From Clostridia bacterium (lineage in GTDB: Bacteria; Bacillota; Clostridia; Christensenellales; Borkfalkiaceae): a DNA stretch of 64,000 bases. Location: contig JAJQDC010000062.1 in assembly GCA_021202395.1 (NCBI GenBank), positions 1 to 64,000 on the forward strand, given 5' to 3'. Numbering within the stretch: position 1 is the stretch's first letter; every line of letters begins with the position of its first letter. A program made the position numbers and the translations under genes. Below the pieces are notes generated by a model, which saw only the letters and a list, made by a program, of their open reading frames with translations, had not been told where the DNA came from and made no database searches. Positions 51,565 through 61,757 of this stretch are shown in pieces.

Positions 51565-51868
51565 GGCTCAGACATTTATAGGTTTTTGCGTGCGTTCACG
51601 CAAAATATCTATGGGAACGGGCGCGGTAGACTGCCTTAAAAAAGACGTTTACCTTATACTCGTGTGTGCAACGGCATCGCAAAACTGTATGTCGCTTGCA
51701 AAAAAATTTGCAAGAAGGCACGGCTGCCCGCTTATGCTCTGCAAAAACGGGCTGGAAAATGACGTGCATAAAAGTGGCTGTAAAATTGCCGCCGTCCGCG
51801 ATAAAAACCTTGCCGCGGCGATATGTTCCAATGCAGACGAAAACTACCAATTAATCTCGGAGACATAA
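51548..51868 (+). CDS. L7Ae-family ribosomal/RNA-binding protein (YlxQ)
   Basis: 106 residues. L7Ae fold: FIGFCVRSRKISMGTGAVDC, LILVCATASQNCMSLAKKFARRHGCPL in two stretches, then AAVRDKNLAAAI. It probably binds kink-turn RNA. The start is TTG 51548: AGGAGG lies seven bases upstream, inside the end of rnpM; the in-frame ATG at 51503 would overlap rnpM far more. Confidence 0.9.
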   Translation: MENKAKAQTFIGFCVRSRKISMGTGAVDCLKKDVYLILVCATASQNCMSLAKKFARRHGCPLMLCKNGLENDVHKSGCKIAAVRDKNLAAAICSNADENYQLISET

Positions 51869-51876
51869 TTTTATTT

Positions 51877-54528
51877 ATGGCACAAAAATACGAAAACGCA
51901 GAAAATATCGGCAAACTTGCGTCGGAAGAAAAGATATCCGACGTATCTAAGCGTGTAAGTGCAACCGAACGTAAACTTTCCGATATTATAAAAAAGCTGA
52001 CGGAAATGGAAAACGCAGCTATTGCGGCTAAAAAAGCGCAGCGTGCAGCCGAAGCGGCAGAAGCAGAAAGGCGCCAGGCAGAAGAAGCAGCCGCCCCCGC
52101 TACGGAAATAAAAGAACCTCCTAAGGCAGAAGAAAAGCCCGCTCCTGCAGCAAAACCTTTTAAGGATGTAAAGGAGATTAAGGAAGCGGCAGCCCCCGTA
52201 CAGGACACTCAGACTCAGCCCGACAAACAACAGGCTGCTAAAGATACTGCAAAGGAAAAGCCTGCCGCAAAAGAAGCGTCTTCTGCAGAAAAGAAAGAAG
52301 AGCCTGCAAAAGACAACAAGGCAGAAGTTAAGGCAGAAGCGCCTAAGTCTACCTTTAAATCGCCGGTGTTAAGGCATATAGATCCGCCTGCACCCCGCCC
52401 CGCGCAACCCAAGCAGCAGGGCAAGCGTACAGATAACAAGACTTTTGTAAATAAAGACAGCCGCCCTGCCCGCGGCGACCGTCCTGCCCGCGGAGCGCAG
52501 AATACACCCCGCCCCGCACAGGGAACAAGACCTGCTGCCCGCCCTGCGGCGGCACCCGCAGCGGCTCCCGTAAAAGCGGGTAAAAACTTCGGTCCCGACA
52601 AAAAGAAGGGCGCATTTGAAAAGACTTATATAGAAAAAGAAAAGCGCCCCATGAATAAGCGTTCCCTGCAAAAGCAGCAGGGCGCAACCGTTGCCGACTT
52701 TGACGACGACAGGAACGTTTACCGCAAACAGCGCAAAAAGGGCGTTGTAAAACAGGCTACGCAAATAAAAATTGAGCATGCGGTTGTAACTTCTGATAAC
52801 ATCCCCATTAAAGTATTGTCAGAAAAGCTTGGCATATCTGCAGTTGAAATTACAAAACGCCTTTTTAAAGACGGTATAACCACAACGGTAAACGGCTCTA
52901 TAGATTACGAAACGGCGTTTATGATTGCCGCCGATTTAGGCATAGAACTTGAATACAAACCCGAAAAAACTGCCGAAGAAATTCTTATTGAAAAACAGGC
53001 AGACACGGTAGAAGAGATAGAAAGCCTTGTACCCCGTGCACCCGTTGTTACCGTAATGGGGCACGTAGACCACGGCAAAACTTCGCTGTTAGACTATATA
53101 AGAAAGTCAAGCGTGGCAGAAGGCGAAGCCGGCGGCATAACCCAGCACATAGGTGCATACTCTGTATCCGTAGGCGACAAAAAGATAACCTTCCTTGATA
53201 CACCGGGGCACGAAGCGTTTACCGCAATGCGTGCACGCGGCGCTCAGGTAACTGATATAGTAATTTTGGTTGTAGCAGCCGACGACGGCATTATGCCCCA
53301 GACGGTAGAAGCTATTAACCACGCAAAAGCGGCAAACGTTTCTATAATAGTTGCCGTAAACAAAATGGATAAGGCTGGCGCAGACCTTAACAAGGTAAAG
53401 CAGGATCTTACCAACTACGGGCTTGTACCCGAAGAATGGGGCGGCGACACGATAGTTTGCCCCGTATCGGCAAAAACTGGCGAAGGGATAGACGCTCTGC
53501 TTGAAAATGTTCTGCTCGTAGCCGAAATGAAAGAACTTCTCTGCAACCCCGAAAGGGAAGCAAGGGGAGCCATAATAGAAGCTAAGCTTGATAAAGGTAT
53601 GGGCCCCATGGCAAGCGTGCTCATTCAAAACGGTACGCTACACACGGGCGACAATATTATTTCAGGTACCATAACTGGCAGGGTGCGCGCTATGATAGAT
53701 GACCGCGGCAAACAGGTTAAATCTGCAGGTCCGTCTACAGCCGTATCAGTACTGGGCTTTGAAGAAGTACCCAACGCAGGCGACAGTATATTTGCCGTTT
53801 CGCAGGAACTTATGAAGCAGGTTACCGAAGAGCGTAAACGTAAAGAAAGCGAAGCCCGTGCGGCACAGACATCCAAAATATCGCTTGACGATGTATTCGG
53901 CAAAATTGCCGAAGGCAATATGAAGACGTTAAACCTTATAATAAAAGGCGACGTACAGGGCTCGGTAGAAGCTGTTAAACAGTCTGTTTTAAAACTTTCT
54001 AACGAAGAAGTTACGGTAAAGGTTATCCACAGCGGCGCCGGTGCCGTAACCGAAACGGACATAATGCTTGCAGATTCTTCCAATGCGATTATTCTTGCAT
54101 TCAACGTAAGGCCGGACAGCAAGGCTAAAGCCCTTGCCGAACGCAGCAAGGTAGACGTACGCACATACCGTATTATCTATGACTTGCTCGACGATATGGA
54201 AGCCGCCCTTAAAGGTATGCTTTCGCCCAAATACCAGGAAGTTTATCTTGGCAAATGCGAAGTCCGCCAGACGTTCAAAATTACAGGCGTCGGCAATATC
54301 GCAGGCTGTTACGTTACCGAAGGCAAGATTGTCCGCGGCGGCAAGCTCCGTATTTACCGCGACGACGTTTTAATAGTAGAAGGCAACGTCCACCAGCTTA
54401 AGCGCTTTAAAGACGACGTTAAAGAAGTTAACTACGGCTTTGAATGCGGCTGCTCTATAGAAGGTTTCAACGATATAAAAATCGGCGATATAATAGAGTG
54501 CTATTTAATACAAGAAATAAAGCAGTAA
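51877..54528 (+). CDS. infB: Translation initiation factor IF-2
   Basis: 883 residues. The first 300 or so are low complexity: Lys/Glu/Ala-rich to about 165, then Arg/Pro/Ala-rich (repeated RPARG, RPAA) to about 245. An IF2-N module follows ([20 protein letters not shown]). The GTPase shows [13 protein letters not shown] (about 392), [12 protein letters not shown]; domains II-IV finish the protein and bind fMet-tRNA. The ATG at 51877 has GGAG at a long distance. Confidence 0.96.
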   Translation: MAQKYENAENIGKLASEEKISDVSKRVSATERKLSDIIKKLTEMENAAIAAKKAQRAAEAAEAERRQAEEAAAPATEIKEPPKAEEKPAPAAKPFKDVKEIKEAAAPVQDTQTQPDKQQAAKDTAKEKPAAKEASSAEKKEEPAKDNKAEVKAEAPKSTFKSPVLRHIDPPAPRPAQPKQQGKRTDNKTFVNKDSRPARGDRPARGAQNTPRPAQGTRPAARPAAAPAAAPVKAGKNFGPDKKKGAFEKTYIEKEKRPMNKRSLQKQQGATVADFDDDRNVYRKQRKKGVVKQATQIKIEHAVVTSDNIPIKVLSEKLGISAVEITKRLFKDGITTTVNGSIDYETAFMIAADLGIELEYKPEKTAEEILIEKQADTVEEIESLVPRAPVVTVMGHVDHGKTSLLDYIRKSSVAEGEAGGITQHIGAYSVSVGDKKITFLDTPGHEAFTAMRARGAQVTDIVILVVAADDGIMPQTVEAINHAKAANVSIIVAVNKMDKAGADLNKVKQDLTNYGLVPEEWGGDTIVCPVSAKTGEGIDALLENVLLVAEMKELLCNPEREARGAIIEAKLDKGMGPMASVLIQNGTLHTGDNIISGTITGRVRAMIDDRGKQVKSAGPSTAVSVLGFEEVPNAGDSIFAVSQELMKQVTEERKRKESEARAAQTSKISLDDVFGKIAEGNMKTLNLIIKGDVQGSVEAVKQSVLKLSNEEVTVKVIHSGAGAVTETDIMLADSSNAIILAFNVRPDSKAKALAERSKVDVRTYRIIYDLLDDMEAALKGMLSPKYQEVYLGKCEVRQTFKITGVGNIAGCYVTEGKIVRGGKLRIYRDDVLIVEGNVHQLKRFKDDVKEVNYGFECGCSIEGFNDIKIGDIIECYLIQEIKQ

Positions 54529-54595
54529 TTACGGCTTAACATCCATTACGTAATCAGTAACAAAAAATCCATTGGCAGCAGAGTAACACTCTCTT

Positions 54596-54652
54596 CCTTG
54601 CCTTCCCCTTTTATGGGGGGGGGAAGGTGGCTGCAAAGCAGACGGATGAGGG
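54596..54652 (+). repeat. Two-stem repeat, family A, copy 7 (inside the infB-rbfA gap)
   Basis: Stem 1 CCTTCCCC / GGGGAAGG with extra Gs; stem 2 CTGC-AAA-GCAG (54631-54641); then ACGGATGAGGG. It lies within a transcribed operon. Confidence 0.85.
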
Positions 54653-54683
54653 AATGATAACTCAAAATTCATCAGGAGGTAAA

Positions 54684-55031
54684 ATGAAAGGTCAGCGCGG
54701 AGCAAGGCTCGCAAGTGAATTTCAAAAAGAAATAACGCAGATAATATCCCGCGATTTAAGGAATAAATGTCCTTCTCTTTCGGCTATTATCTCTGTAACG
54801 GGTGCAGATATCGCCCCCGATTTAAAAACGGCAAAAATATACGTAAGCATATTTGATACCGACGAACAAAAGCGGCAAAGCTCTTTTGAAACTATAAAAG
54901 AAAATGCAGGTTTCATCCGCCATGAATTATCCGGCAGGATGGATATAAGAACCGTACCCGTTCTTACTTTTATACTTGACGTAAGCGCAGAGTACGGCAC
55001 TCATATAGAAGAAATATTAAAAAAGTTATAA
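54684..55031 (+). CDS. rbfA: Ribosome-binding factor A
   Basis: 115 residues; KH-type 30S maturation factor. RLASEFQKEITQIISRDL, VSIFDTDEQKRQ, RHELSGRMDIRTVPVLTFILD in two stretches. AGGAGGT (54674-54680) fixes ATG 54684. Confidence 0.95.
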   Translation: MKGQRGARLASEFQKEITQIISRDLRNKCPSLSAIISVTGADIAPDLKTAKIYVSIFDTDEQKRQSSFETIKENAGFIRHELSGRMDIRTVPVLTFILDVSAEYGTHIEEILKKL

Positions 55032-55042
55032 GGGGTAAATAA

Positions 55043-56008
55043 GTGGCAGACAAAGCGGTGCAGGCGGTAGCCGAAAAACTTAAAAATGCAACAACTGCGG
55101 CTATATTCTGCCATGTCCGTCCCGACGGGGATGCGCTTGGCAGCGGTATGGCTCTGTGCCTTGCCATGCGTGCGGCAGGCAAGAAGGCGTACCTTGTCTG
55201 CGAAGAAAAGGTACCCGAAAAGTTTTTGTTTTTGCCCGCACTTAAAAAAGTTTGCACAGGTATGCCCGATGCCGACTTTGATATTCTTATTTCGGTAGAC
55301 TGTGCCGAAGAATCTCGTATGGGTGCATTCGCTCAGGAATATGCCCGATTCAAAGGGGTTACCGTAAATATAGACCACCATATATCCAACACAAACTACG
55401 GCATGTATAACTGCGTTAAAGAGCGCACCGCAACCTGCGAGATATTACCTGAAATTTTAAAGGAAGCAGGTTTTGAAATTAATAAAGAAATTGCAGATCT
55501 GCTTATGCTTGGTCTGGTAACCGACAGTGGCTGTTTTGCCCATAAAGACGTAACCGAAAACACGTTTCTTGTTGCGGCAGAACTTGCAAAAGCCGGTGCC
55601 GACGTAAGTATAGTAAATTACAATATGTATGCAAGGCAAAAAAAGAGCCGTGCTCTGCTTTATGCCCGTGCTATGAACAGCCTTCGTTTTGCCCTTTCAG
55701 ATGCCTTTGCTCTTGTTTGCGTAACAGCCGAAGATCTGTCGCAGACGGGTGCAGACCAGTCCATGACCGAAGGCTTTGCAGATTTTCCCCTTTCTATAGA
55801 CGGGGTAGAAGTTGCCGCCGCCCTTATGGAAGTAAAGCACGGCCAGTTTAAAATATCACTCCGCAGTAAAGGCACAGTAAACGTAAACAAAGTCGCATCG
55901 GTTTTCGGCGGCGGCGGGCATATCCTTGCCAGCGGCTGTATGATTTTCGGCGAATACGAAGAAGTGGTAGAGCGCCTTACCTACGCCGTATACCAGTATC
56001 TTACTTAA
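55043..56008 (+). CDS. nrnA: DHH/DHHA1 phosphoesterase (NrnA-like oligoribonuclease)
   Basis: 321 residues, GTG start with AGGGG upstream. HVRPDGDALGSG, SVDCAEESR, NIDHHISN (the DHH motif) and VTDSG are the metal sites; GGGGHILASGC is the DHHA1 motif. It degrades nanoRNA and pAp in homologues. Eleven bases after rbfA, the usual position. Confidence 0.93.
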   Translation: MADKAVQAVAEKLKNATTAAIFCHVRPDGDALGSGMALCLAMRAAGKKAYLVCEEKVPEKFLFLPALKKVCTGMPDADFDILISVDCAEESRMGAFAQEYARFKGVTVNIDHHISNTNYGMYNCVKERTATCEILPEILKEAGFEINKEIADLLMLGLVTDSGCFAHKDVTENTFLVAAELAKAGADVSIVNYNMYARQKKSRALLYARAMNSLRFALSDAFALVCVTAEDLSQTGADQSMTEGFADFPLSIDGVEVAAALMEVKHGQFKISLRSKGTVNVNKVASVFGGGGHILASGCMIFGEYEEVVERLTYAVYQYLT

Positions 56009-56017
56009 AGGCAAAAT

Positions 56018-56884
56018 ATGGATTCGTTGGGGCATATTACGGGGTTTATCAACGTAAATAAAGCAGAAGGCGCAAGCTCTGCACAGGAAGTTTCCCGTAT
56101 AAAAAAACTTGCAGGAATGCCCTGCGGGCACATGGGTACGTTAGACCCTATGGCAAGCGGAGTTCTTCCAGTGGCAATAGGCAACGCCGCAAGGCTGTTT
56201 GATTATCTTTTGCCAAAACACAAAACATACGTGGCGGACTTTACTTTTGGTGCAAGTTCCGACACATTGGATACAACGGGCAGCGTAACGCACGGCTGCG
56301 GCAGAATACCTGACGAAACAGAAATTATCGGCGTGCTTCCGCAGTTCGTTGGCGATATTATGCAGGTTCCGCCGCAGTACAGCGCAAAAAACATAAACGG
56401 CAAGCGCGGTTACCAGCTTGCAAGAATGGGGCAGGAATTTACCCTTCCGCCCAAACAGGTAACGGTGTACAGCATTGAACTTTTAAGCAAAGTTTCTTCA
56501 GATGTTTACCGCTTTAAGATAGAGTGCGGCGGCGGTACGTATATCCGTTCGCTTGCCCGCGATATATCTGCTGCTTTGGGAACAAACGCAATTATGAGTG
56601 CGTTAGTCCGTACGCAAAGCGGGATGTTTGATATAAATAATTCCGTACGCACTGCAGATCTTTCGGCTGATAACTTTAAAAATTATATAATTCCTGCAGA
56701 CAGCGTTATAGACTTTCCTGCTTACCGTCTTACGGCGGCAGAAGAAAAAAAATTGTTAAACGGCGTTCCGCTACAAAACTCATTGCCGCAGGGTAACTAC
56801 AAAATTTACCTTGCAGACGAAAGTTTTTACGGCATTGGTTTTTCGGACGGCAAAATATTTAAAAAGAGGACAAAGCTATGTTAA
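56018..56884 (+). CDS. truB: tRNA pseudouridine-55 synthase
   Basis: 288 residues. ITGFINVNKAEGASSAQEV, then GTLDPMASGVLPV with the catalytic Asp, and CGGGTYIRSLARDI. C-terminal part is short. It overlaps ribF by seven bases. Confidence 0.95.
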   Translation: MDSLGHITGFINVNKAEGASSAQEVSRIKKLAGMPCGHMGTLDPMASGVLPVAIGNAARLFDYLLPKHKTYVADFTFGASSDTLDTTGSVTHGCGRIPDETEIIGVLPQFVGDIMQVPPQYSAKNINGKRGYQLARMGQEFTLPPKQVTVYSIELLSKVSSDVYRFKIECGGGTYIRSLARDISAALGTNAIMSALVRTQSGMFDINNSVRTADLSADNFKNYIIPADSVIDFPAYRLTAAEEKKLLNGVPLQNSLPQGNYKIYLADESFYGIGFSDGKIFKKRTKLC

Positions 56885-58695
56885 CTATCGTAAACTACAA
56901 AAAAGACGAATACACTTTTCCTGCACTGTTGGTGCTTGGCTGTTTTGACGCAATACATATCGGCCATGCAGAACTTCTTAAAAAGGCAAAGTTGCAGGCG
57001 AAAATCAATGGTCTTGATCTGGGCGTGATGATGTTTAACGCGGGTAAAGGGGGACGTCAGCTTTATTCGTTTGAAGAAAGGTGTGCTTTTCTTGAAAAGT
57101 ACAACGTAAAGTTTGTGCTTAACATCGATTTTACCGACGAGTTCAAAAAGACCACCGCCGCTGAATTTCTTGAAACAGTAGAAAGTTACATCAATGTGAA
57201 GGGCTACATGAGCGGTAAAGATTTCCGCTTTGGCGCCGGCGCAAAGGGTAAATCTGCTACGCTTAAAAAGTATGCCGAAGACGAAGATAACGGTGTTTGG
57301 TACACACCCATAAAAGAAGTTGTCTCCGGCGAAGACAAGGTAAGCACAACACTCATTAAACAGTGCCTGGAAGAAGGTAAAATCAACCGTGCAAGCGAAC
57401 TGCTCGGCAGGAATTTTGCCGTAAACGGCACCGTTTGCGAAGGGCACGAACGCGGCACGGCAATAGGTATACCTACCGCCAATATGGCTTACCCCGAAAA
57501 CAAATCGCTTGTTAAACAGGGTGTTTACGGCGTAGAAGTTTCCGTTGACGATCAAACGTATAAAGGTGTGGCAAACTTTGGTGCACGCCCCACTTTCGGC
57601 GAAGAAGCACCCGTTCTTGAAACGTATCTGCTCGGCTACGAAGGCAACCTTTACGGCAAGGAAATTACCGTTTCATTTTTAAATTACATACGCGATATCC
57701 ATAAATTTGAAGATTCAGAAGCGCTTTGCAATCAGATAGAATCAGATATGGCTCATATCGGCGAACCCGATAATTTAAGCATCGATGAACCCGCCGAAGA
57801 AGTTGCTGAATCAACTGAAGAAGCAGTAGAAACACCTGTTGAAGCAGAACCCGTAACTGAAGCACCTGTTGCTGAAGCTGCAACGGAAGAAGTTACAGAA
57901 GAAGTGGTTGAAGAGCCTGCTGCTACGGAAGAAACTACCGAAGCGCCTGTTGAAGAAACCGTAGAAAAAATCGCAGAAGTAGCTGAAGAAGTTGCCGAAC
58001 CTGTTGAAGAAGTTGCAGTAGAAACCGTTGAATCAGAACCTGAGAATACAGTAGAAGAAGCAACCGAAACGGAAGAAGAACCTGTAGTTGAAGAAGCAAC
58101 CGAAGAACCCGTTGTTGAAACTTCAGAAGAAGTAGCTGAAGAAGTAGCTGAAGAAGCTGCCGAAGAAGCTGTTACCGAAGCGCCTGTTGAAGAAGTAGTT
58201 GAAGCTGAGATTACAGTAGAAGAAGTAACCGAAACGGAAGCAGAATCTGCAGTTGAAGAACCTGTTGAAGAAGTTGCAGAAGAAGTGGTTGAAGAAGTAA
58301 CCGAAGAACCCGTTGCTGAAACTTCAGAAGAAGTAGCTGAAGAAGTAACGGAAGAAGTTGCCGAACCTGTTGAATCCGTTGAAGAAACCGTTGAAGCAGA
58401 ACCTGAAATTACAGTGGAAGAAGTAACCGAAACGGAAGTAGAACCTGCATCAGAAGAAGCGGTTGAAGTAGTCGCTGAACCCGCTGAAGAAGTAACTGTA
58501 GCAGAACCAGAAATTACGGTAGAAGAAGTTACCGAAAACGAAGTTGAACCTGCAGCAGAACCTGAAAAGGAACTTACCCCCGAAGAGCTTGCAGAACTTG
58601 AATTTGAAAGAGAATTCGCCCTTCTGCTTGCAGAAGAAGAAAGGGAAAAGGCGGCAAAGAACGCAGAAAACAAAGACGGCGAAAATAATGATTAA
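56878..58695 (+). CDS. ribF: RibF (riboflavin kinase/FAD synthetase) with a ~300-residue acidic repeat tail
   Basis: 605 residues; normal RibF is about 300-315. The FAD synthetase part has CFDAIHIGHAELL (HxGH) and GKDFRFGAGAKG; the riboflavin kinase part has GTAIGIPTANMAYPE, GVYGVEV and ETYLLGY. From about 303 to 572 the chain is almost only Glu, Val, Ala, Thr and Pro with a single Lys. Units recur: EITVEEVTETE (three times) and EEPVxETSEEVAEEV (twice). A last segment (about 572-605) is helical with Lys. Codons differ between units, so the tail is maintained as protein. It overlaps the next gene by eight bases. Confidence 0.93.
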   Translation: MLTIVNYKKDEYTFPALLVLGCFDAIHIGHAELLKKAKLQAKINGLDLGVMMFNAGKGGRQLYSFEERCAFLEKYNVKFVLNIDFTDEFKKTTAAEFLETVESYINVKGYMSGKDFRFGAGAKGKSATLKKYAEDEDNGVWYTPIKEVVSGEDKVSTTLIKQCLEEGKINRASELLGRNFAVNGTVCEGHERGTAIGIPTANMAYPENKSLVKQGVYGVEVSVDDQTYKGVANFGARPTFGEEAPVLETYLLGYEGNLYGKEITVSFLNYIRDIHKFEDSEALCNQIESDMAHIGEPDNLSIDEPAEEVAESTEEAVETPVEAEPVTEAPVAEAATEEVTEEVVEEPAATEETTEAPVEETVEKIAEVAEEVAEPVEEVAVETVESEPENTVEEATETEEEPVVEEATEEPVVETSEEVAEEVAEEAAEEAVTEAPVEEVVEAEITVEEVTETEAESAVEEPVEEVAEEVVEEVTEEPVAETSEEVAEEVTEEVAEPVESVEETVEAEPEITVEEVTETEVEPASEEAVEVVAEPAEEVTVAEPEITVEEVTENEVEPAAEPEKELTPEELAELEFEREFALLLAEEEREKAAKNAENKDGENND

Positions 58696-59533
58696 ATTCG
58701 GTCCCAGCGGCAACAGCTTAAGCTTTTACGAAAAAGGCTATAAACACACCGAACAGGCTGCAAAGTATTGCAAAGATTTTGGGTTAGACTGCTTTGAATA
58801 CTCCTTTGGCAGGGGTGTGAATATGACCGAAGGCAAAGCAATTTCTATAAGTGAAGCTTTTGCCAAGGAAGATATAGAACTTTCTGTACACGCTCCGTAT
58901 TTTATTAACTTTGCCAATCCTTCAGACGAAATGGCACAAAAATCTTACGGCTATGTGTTAGACAGTGCAAAATATTTAAAGCTCTTCGGCGGCAAAAGGC
59001 TGGTTTTCCATCCCGCCGCCCAGGGCAAAGCCACACGCGAACAAGCAGTTGCGCTCTGCGCCGAAAGAATGAAAGTGCTGCGCGATTACATATACCTTAA
59101 CGGTTACGAAGATATGTACTTCTGCCCGGAAGTAATGGGCAAGCTTGCGCAGATAGGCGACCTTAAAGAGATTGTGGAACTCTGCAAGATAGATAAAGTT
59201 TATTTACCTGCAGTAGATTTTGGGCATTTAAATTCCCGTGAACAGGGCAGTTTAAAAACGGTACAGGACTATAAGTCAAGGCTTGAGTATATGATTGCCG
59301 AACTCGGCTACGAAAGGGTAAAACATTTCCACGTACATTTTTCCAAAATAATGTACGGTGCCAAGGGTGAAATAAAGCACCTTACGTTTGCCGACAATGT
59401 TTACGGTCCAGAATTTGAACCGCTTGCAGTTGCTTTAAAAGAGCTTAAGTTAGAGCCTTACATAGTTAGCGAATCAGACGGCACGCAGGCAGAGGATGCC
59501 TTAACAATGAAACAAATATATAATATGGTTTGA
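58688..59533 (+). CDS. Endonuclease IV-like TIM-barrel protein (AP endonuclease family 2)
   Basis: 281 residues. Metal-ligand pattern of Nfo is present: SVHAPYF (His), VFHPAA (His), CPEVMG (Glu), VDFGHLN (Asp, His), HFHVHFS (His), and SESDG (Glu). This points to three-zinc DNA repair nuclease activity at abasic sites. ATG 58688 (MIKFGPSG) overlaps the ribF stop; a longer upstream frame is only ribF in another phase. Confidence 0.88.
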   Translation: MIKFGPSGNSLSFYEKGYKHTEQAAKYCKDFGLDCFEYSFGRGVNMTEGKAISISEAFAKEDIELSVHAPYFINFANPSDEMAQKSYGYVLDSAKYLKLFGGKRLVFHPAAQGKATREQAVALCAERMKVLRDYIYLNGYEDMYFCPEVMGKLAQIGDLKEIVELCKIDKVYLPAVDFGHLNSREQGSLKTVQDYKSRLEYMIAELGYERVKHFHVHFSKIMYGAKGEIKHLTFADNVYGPEFEPLAVALKELKLEPYIVSESDGTQAEDALTMKQIYNMV

Positions 59534-59558
59534 CATATTAGTAAAATTCTGTTAGAAT
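59530..59558 (+). promoter_or_regulatory. Promoter of pepP-efp-dtd
   Basis: TTGACA (59530-59535, overlapping the upstream stop), 17 bases, TAGAAT (59553-59558). Confidence 0.78.
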
Positions 59559-59589
59559 TACATTGTAAACATAAAGCGTGATTGTAAAA

Positions 59590-60642
59590 ATGTTATTGCA
59601 AAGAACAGAAAAAATTTATAATTCACTGGGCGCAGATGCGGTTTTTACCACGGCAGACGATTTACGGTTTTACCTTACAGGGTTTGAAAGCACGTTTGGC
59701 TGCGTCCTTACAGATAAAAACGGCACTACGTTTTATACCGACAGCCGTTATCTTGAAGCAGCGGTAAATAAACTTGAACCGCAGGGTATAACTGTTAAAG
59801 AGATGCCCCGCGGCGTCCGTCCTGCCGATTTAATAAAAGGCTACAAAAAAACTGCCGTTCCATTTTCCCGTATAACAGCAAAGGAATATCTTGCATATTC
59901 AGCAAACAGCGAACTTTGCGACAGTACGGCGGCTTTCAGCGCAGCCATGACCATAAAAGAAGATAGTGAGCTTGCCGCAATAAAATCGGCTTGTGCCATC
60001 ACAGATAAGTCTTTTATGCAGCTTTTGGGCAGGATAAAAGAAGGCGCTTCAGAAAATGAAGTCGCCGCAGAACTTGAATACTTAATGCGCTTAAACGGCG
60101 CAAGCGGTACAAGCTTTTCTACAATAGTGGCATTCGGAGCAAACGCAAGCGTTCCCCACCACGAAACGGGGGATGCCAAGCTTAAGTACGGCGACAGTAT
60201 TTTAATAGATTTCGGCTGTAAAGTGGGCGGATATTGTTCCGACTGCACCCGCACGTTTCTTTTCGGCGACGACGGCAAGCATGAAGAATTTAAAGACGCC
60301 TACAAAAAAGTACTTGAAGCCCATATGCTTGTAAAGCAGCAGATAACCGACGGCATTACGGGCGGGCAGGCAGACGCTATTGCAAGAGACTGCCTTAAAA
60401 AATATGGTTTAGATAAATACTTTACCCATTCTTTGGGGCACGGCATCGGCGTAAACATTCACGAAGATCCCCGTGTATCACCGGGTAGCGAAGATATTTT
60501 GCAGAACGGCATGGTATTTTCTGACGAACCTGGCGTATACATTGCAGGTAAACTTGGGATACGTATAGAAGATACGGTAACGCTTGACGGCGGCAAAGCG
60601 GTAAGCCTTACCGATTCAGATAAAAATCTTATAATTTTATAA
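59590..60642 (+). CDS. Xaa-Pro aminopeptidase/dipeptidase (M24B)
   Basis: 350 residues. Creatinase-like N-domain ([10 protein letters not shown]) then the pita-bread catalytic domain: [19 protein letters not shown] (two Asp), [15 protein letters not shown] (His), and two late Glu (SDEPGVY, RIEDTV). Removes residues before proline. GTG 59578 is an alternative start. Next to efp, a common arrangement. Confidence 0.94.
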   Translation: MLLQRTEKIYNSLGADAVFTTADDLRFYLTGFESTFGCVLTDKNGTTFYTDSRYLEAAVNKLEPQGITVKEMPRGVRPADLIKGYKKTAVPFSRITAKEYLAYSANSELCDSTAAFSAAMTIKEDSELAAIKSACAITDKSFMQLLGRIKEGASENEVAAELEYLMRLNGASGTSFSTIVAFGANASVPHHETGDAKLKYGDSILIDFGCKVGGYCSDCTRTFLFGDDGKHEEFKDAYKKVLEAHMLVKQQITDGITGGQADAIARDCLKKYGLDKYFTHSLGHGIGVNIHEDPRVSPGSEDILQNGMVFSDEPGVYIAGKLGIRIEDTVTLDGGKAVSLTDSDKNLIIL

Positions 60643-60679
60643 TTTGATAAACAAACTTAATTTAAGGAGAAAATTCACT

Positions 60680-61255
60680 ATGGCATCGATTTTAGCAGGC
60701 GATATTCGCAAGGGTACTACGTTTGAATACAATGGTAAGGGCGTATATACTGTAACAGAATTCCAGCACGTAAAACCCGGCAAGGGCGCAGCGTTCGTAA
60801 GGGCAACTCTTAAAAACGTAGTAACGGGGCAGGTGCTTTCCGATATCACCTTCAACCCTACCGCAAAGCTTGAAACGGCGCAGGTAGAAACCCGTAAAAT
60901 GGAATATCTTTACACCGACGGCGAATTCTATACGTTTATGGACCCCGATTCATACGAACAGATAAGCCTGAACCACGACCAGGTGGAAGAAGCGCTTAAA
61001 TATATCAAGGAAAACGACGTTGTAACCGTTAAATTCTTAAGCGGCGACGCGTTCTCGGTAGAACCCGAAAACTTCGTAAACCTTAAGATTATATCCTGCG
61101 AGCCCGGCGTAAAGGGCAACACCGCAACCAACGTTATGAAAAACGCAGTGGTTGAGACGGGCGCAAGCATCAAGGTGCCTATGTTCATAGAAGAAGGCGA
61201 AGTTGTCCGCATCGATACCCGCACGGGCGAGTATATGTCCAGGGTGGGCAAATAA
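60680..61255 (+). CDS. efp: Elongation factor P
   Basis: 191 residues; rescues ribosomes stalled at polyproline. [17 protein letters not shown] carries the tip Lys; three OB-like domains, ending in [22 protein letters not shown] before ATG 60680. Clients in this window include the Pro-rich IF-2 arm only if consecutive prolines occur. Confidence 0.97.
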   Translation: MASILAGDIRKGTTFEYNGKGVYTVTEFQHVKPGKGAAFVRATLKNVVTGQVLSDITFNPTAKLETAQVETRKMEYLYTDGEFYTFMDPDSYEQISLNHDQVEEALKYIKENDVVTVKFLSGDAFSVEPENFVNLKIISCEPGVKGNTATNVMKNAVVETGASIKVPMFIEEGEVVRIDTRTGEYMSRVGK

Positions 61256-61261
61256 TCTTGT

Positions 61262-61699
61262 ATGAAGGCTGTAATCCAGCGCGTAAAGCATACAACGCTT
61301 AAAGTAGACGGCAATCTTATATCCGAAATTCCCTTCGGGCTAGCCGTATACCTTGGTGTAAAAAGCGGCGATACCGATAGTATGCCTGCGGCAATGGCCA
61401 AAAAAATTGCCGCACTGCGCATTTTTCAGGACGATAACGGCAAGATGAATCTTTCGGTAAAAGATGTCGGCGGCGAAGTTTTGCTTATATCGCAGTTTAC
61501 ACTTTACGGCGATGCGTCGCACGGCAACCGCCCAAGCTTTACTTTGGCAGAGCGCCCCGAAAGGGCAAACCTGCTTTACGAAGCGTGCGCCCACGAACTT
61601 GAGCTTTTGGGCGTTACGGTTAAAAAGGGCGTGTTTGGCGCCGATATGAAGATAGAGCAGTACAACGACGGTCCTGTAACGATTATCTACGAAATTTAA
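61262..61699 (+). CDS. dtd: D-aminoacyl-tRNA deacylase
   Basis: 145 residues. SQFTLYGDASHGNRPSF includes the SQFTL motif; the Gly-Pro motif GPVT is at the C-terminus. Removes D-amino acids mischarged on tRNA. Six bases after efp. Confidence 0.97.
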   Translation: MKAVIQRVKHTTLKVDGNLISEIPFGLAVYLGVKSGDTDSMPAAMAKKIAALRIFQDDNGKMNLSVKDVGGEVLLISQFTLYGDASHGNRPSFTLAERPERANLLYEACAHELELLGVTVKKGVFGADMKIEQYNDGPVTIIYEI

Positions 61700-61703
61700 A
61701 TTT

Positions 61704-61734
61704 AAACACGGGGCGCACGATGCTCCGTGTTTTT
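61704..61734 (+). terminator. Intrinsic terminator after dtd
   Basis: CACGG-g-GC and GC-t-CCGTG stem with T5; follows the dtd stop. Confidence 0.82.
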
Positions 61735-61757
61735 GTGTACCGCTTATAAGAGGTTTT

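Noticed and set aside
57753-58673. Long minus-strand open frame rich in Ser, Thr and Ala opposite the ribF tail
   Set aside because: It is the reverse of the GAA/GTT-rich acidic repeat; long antisense frames are expected there. No ribosome site, and ribF has clear homology on the plus strand.
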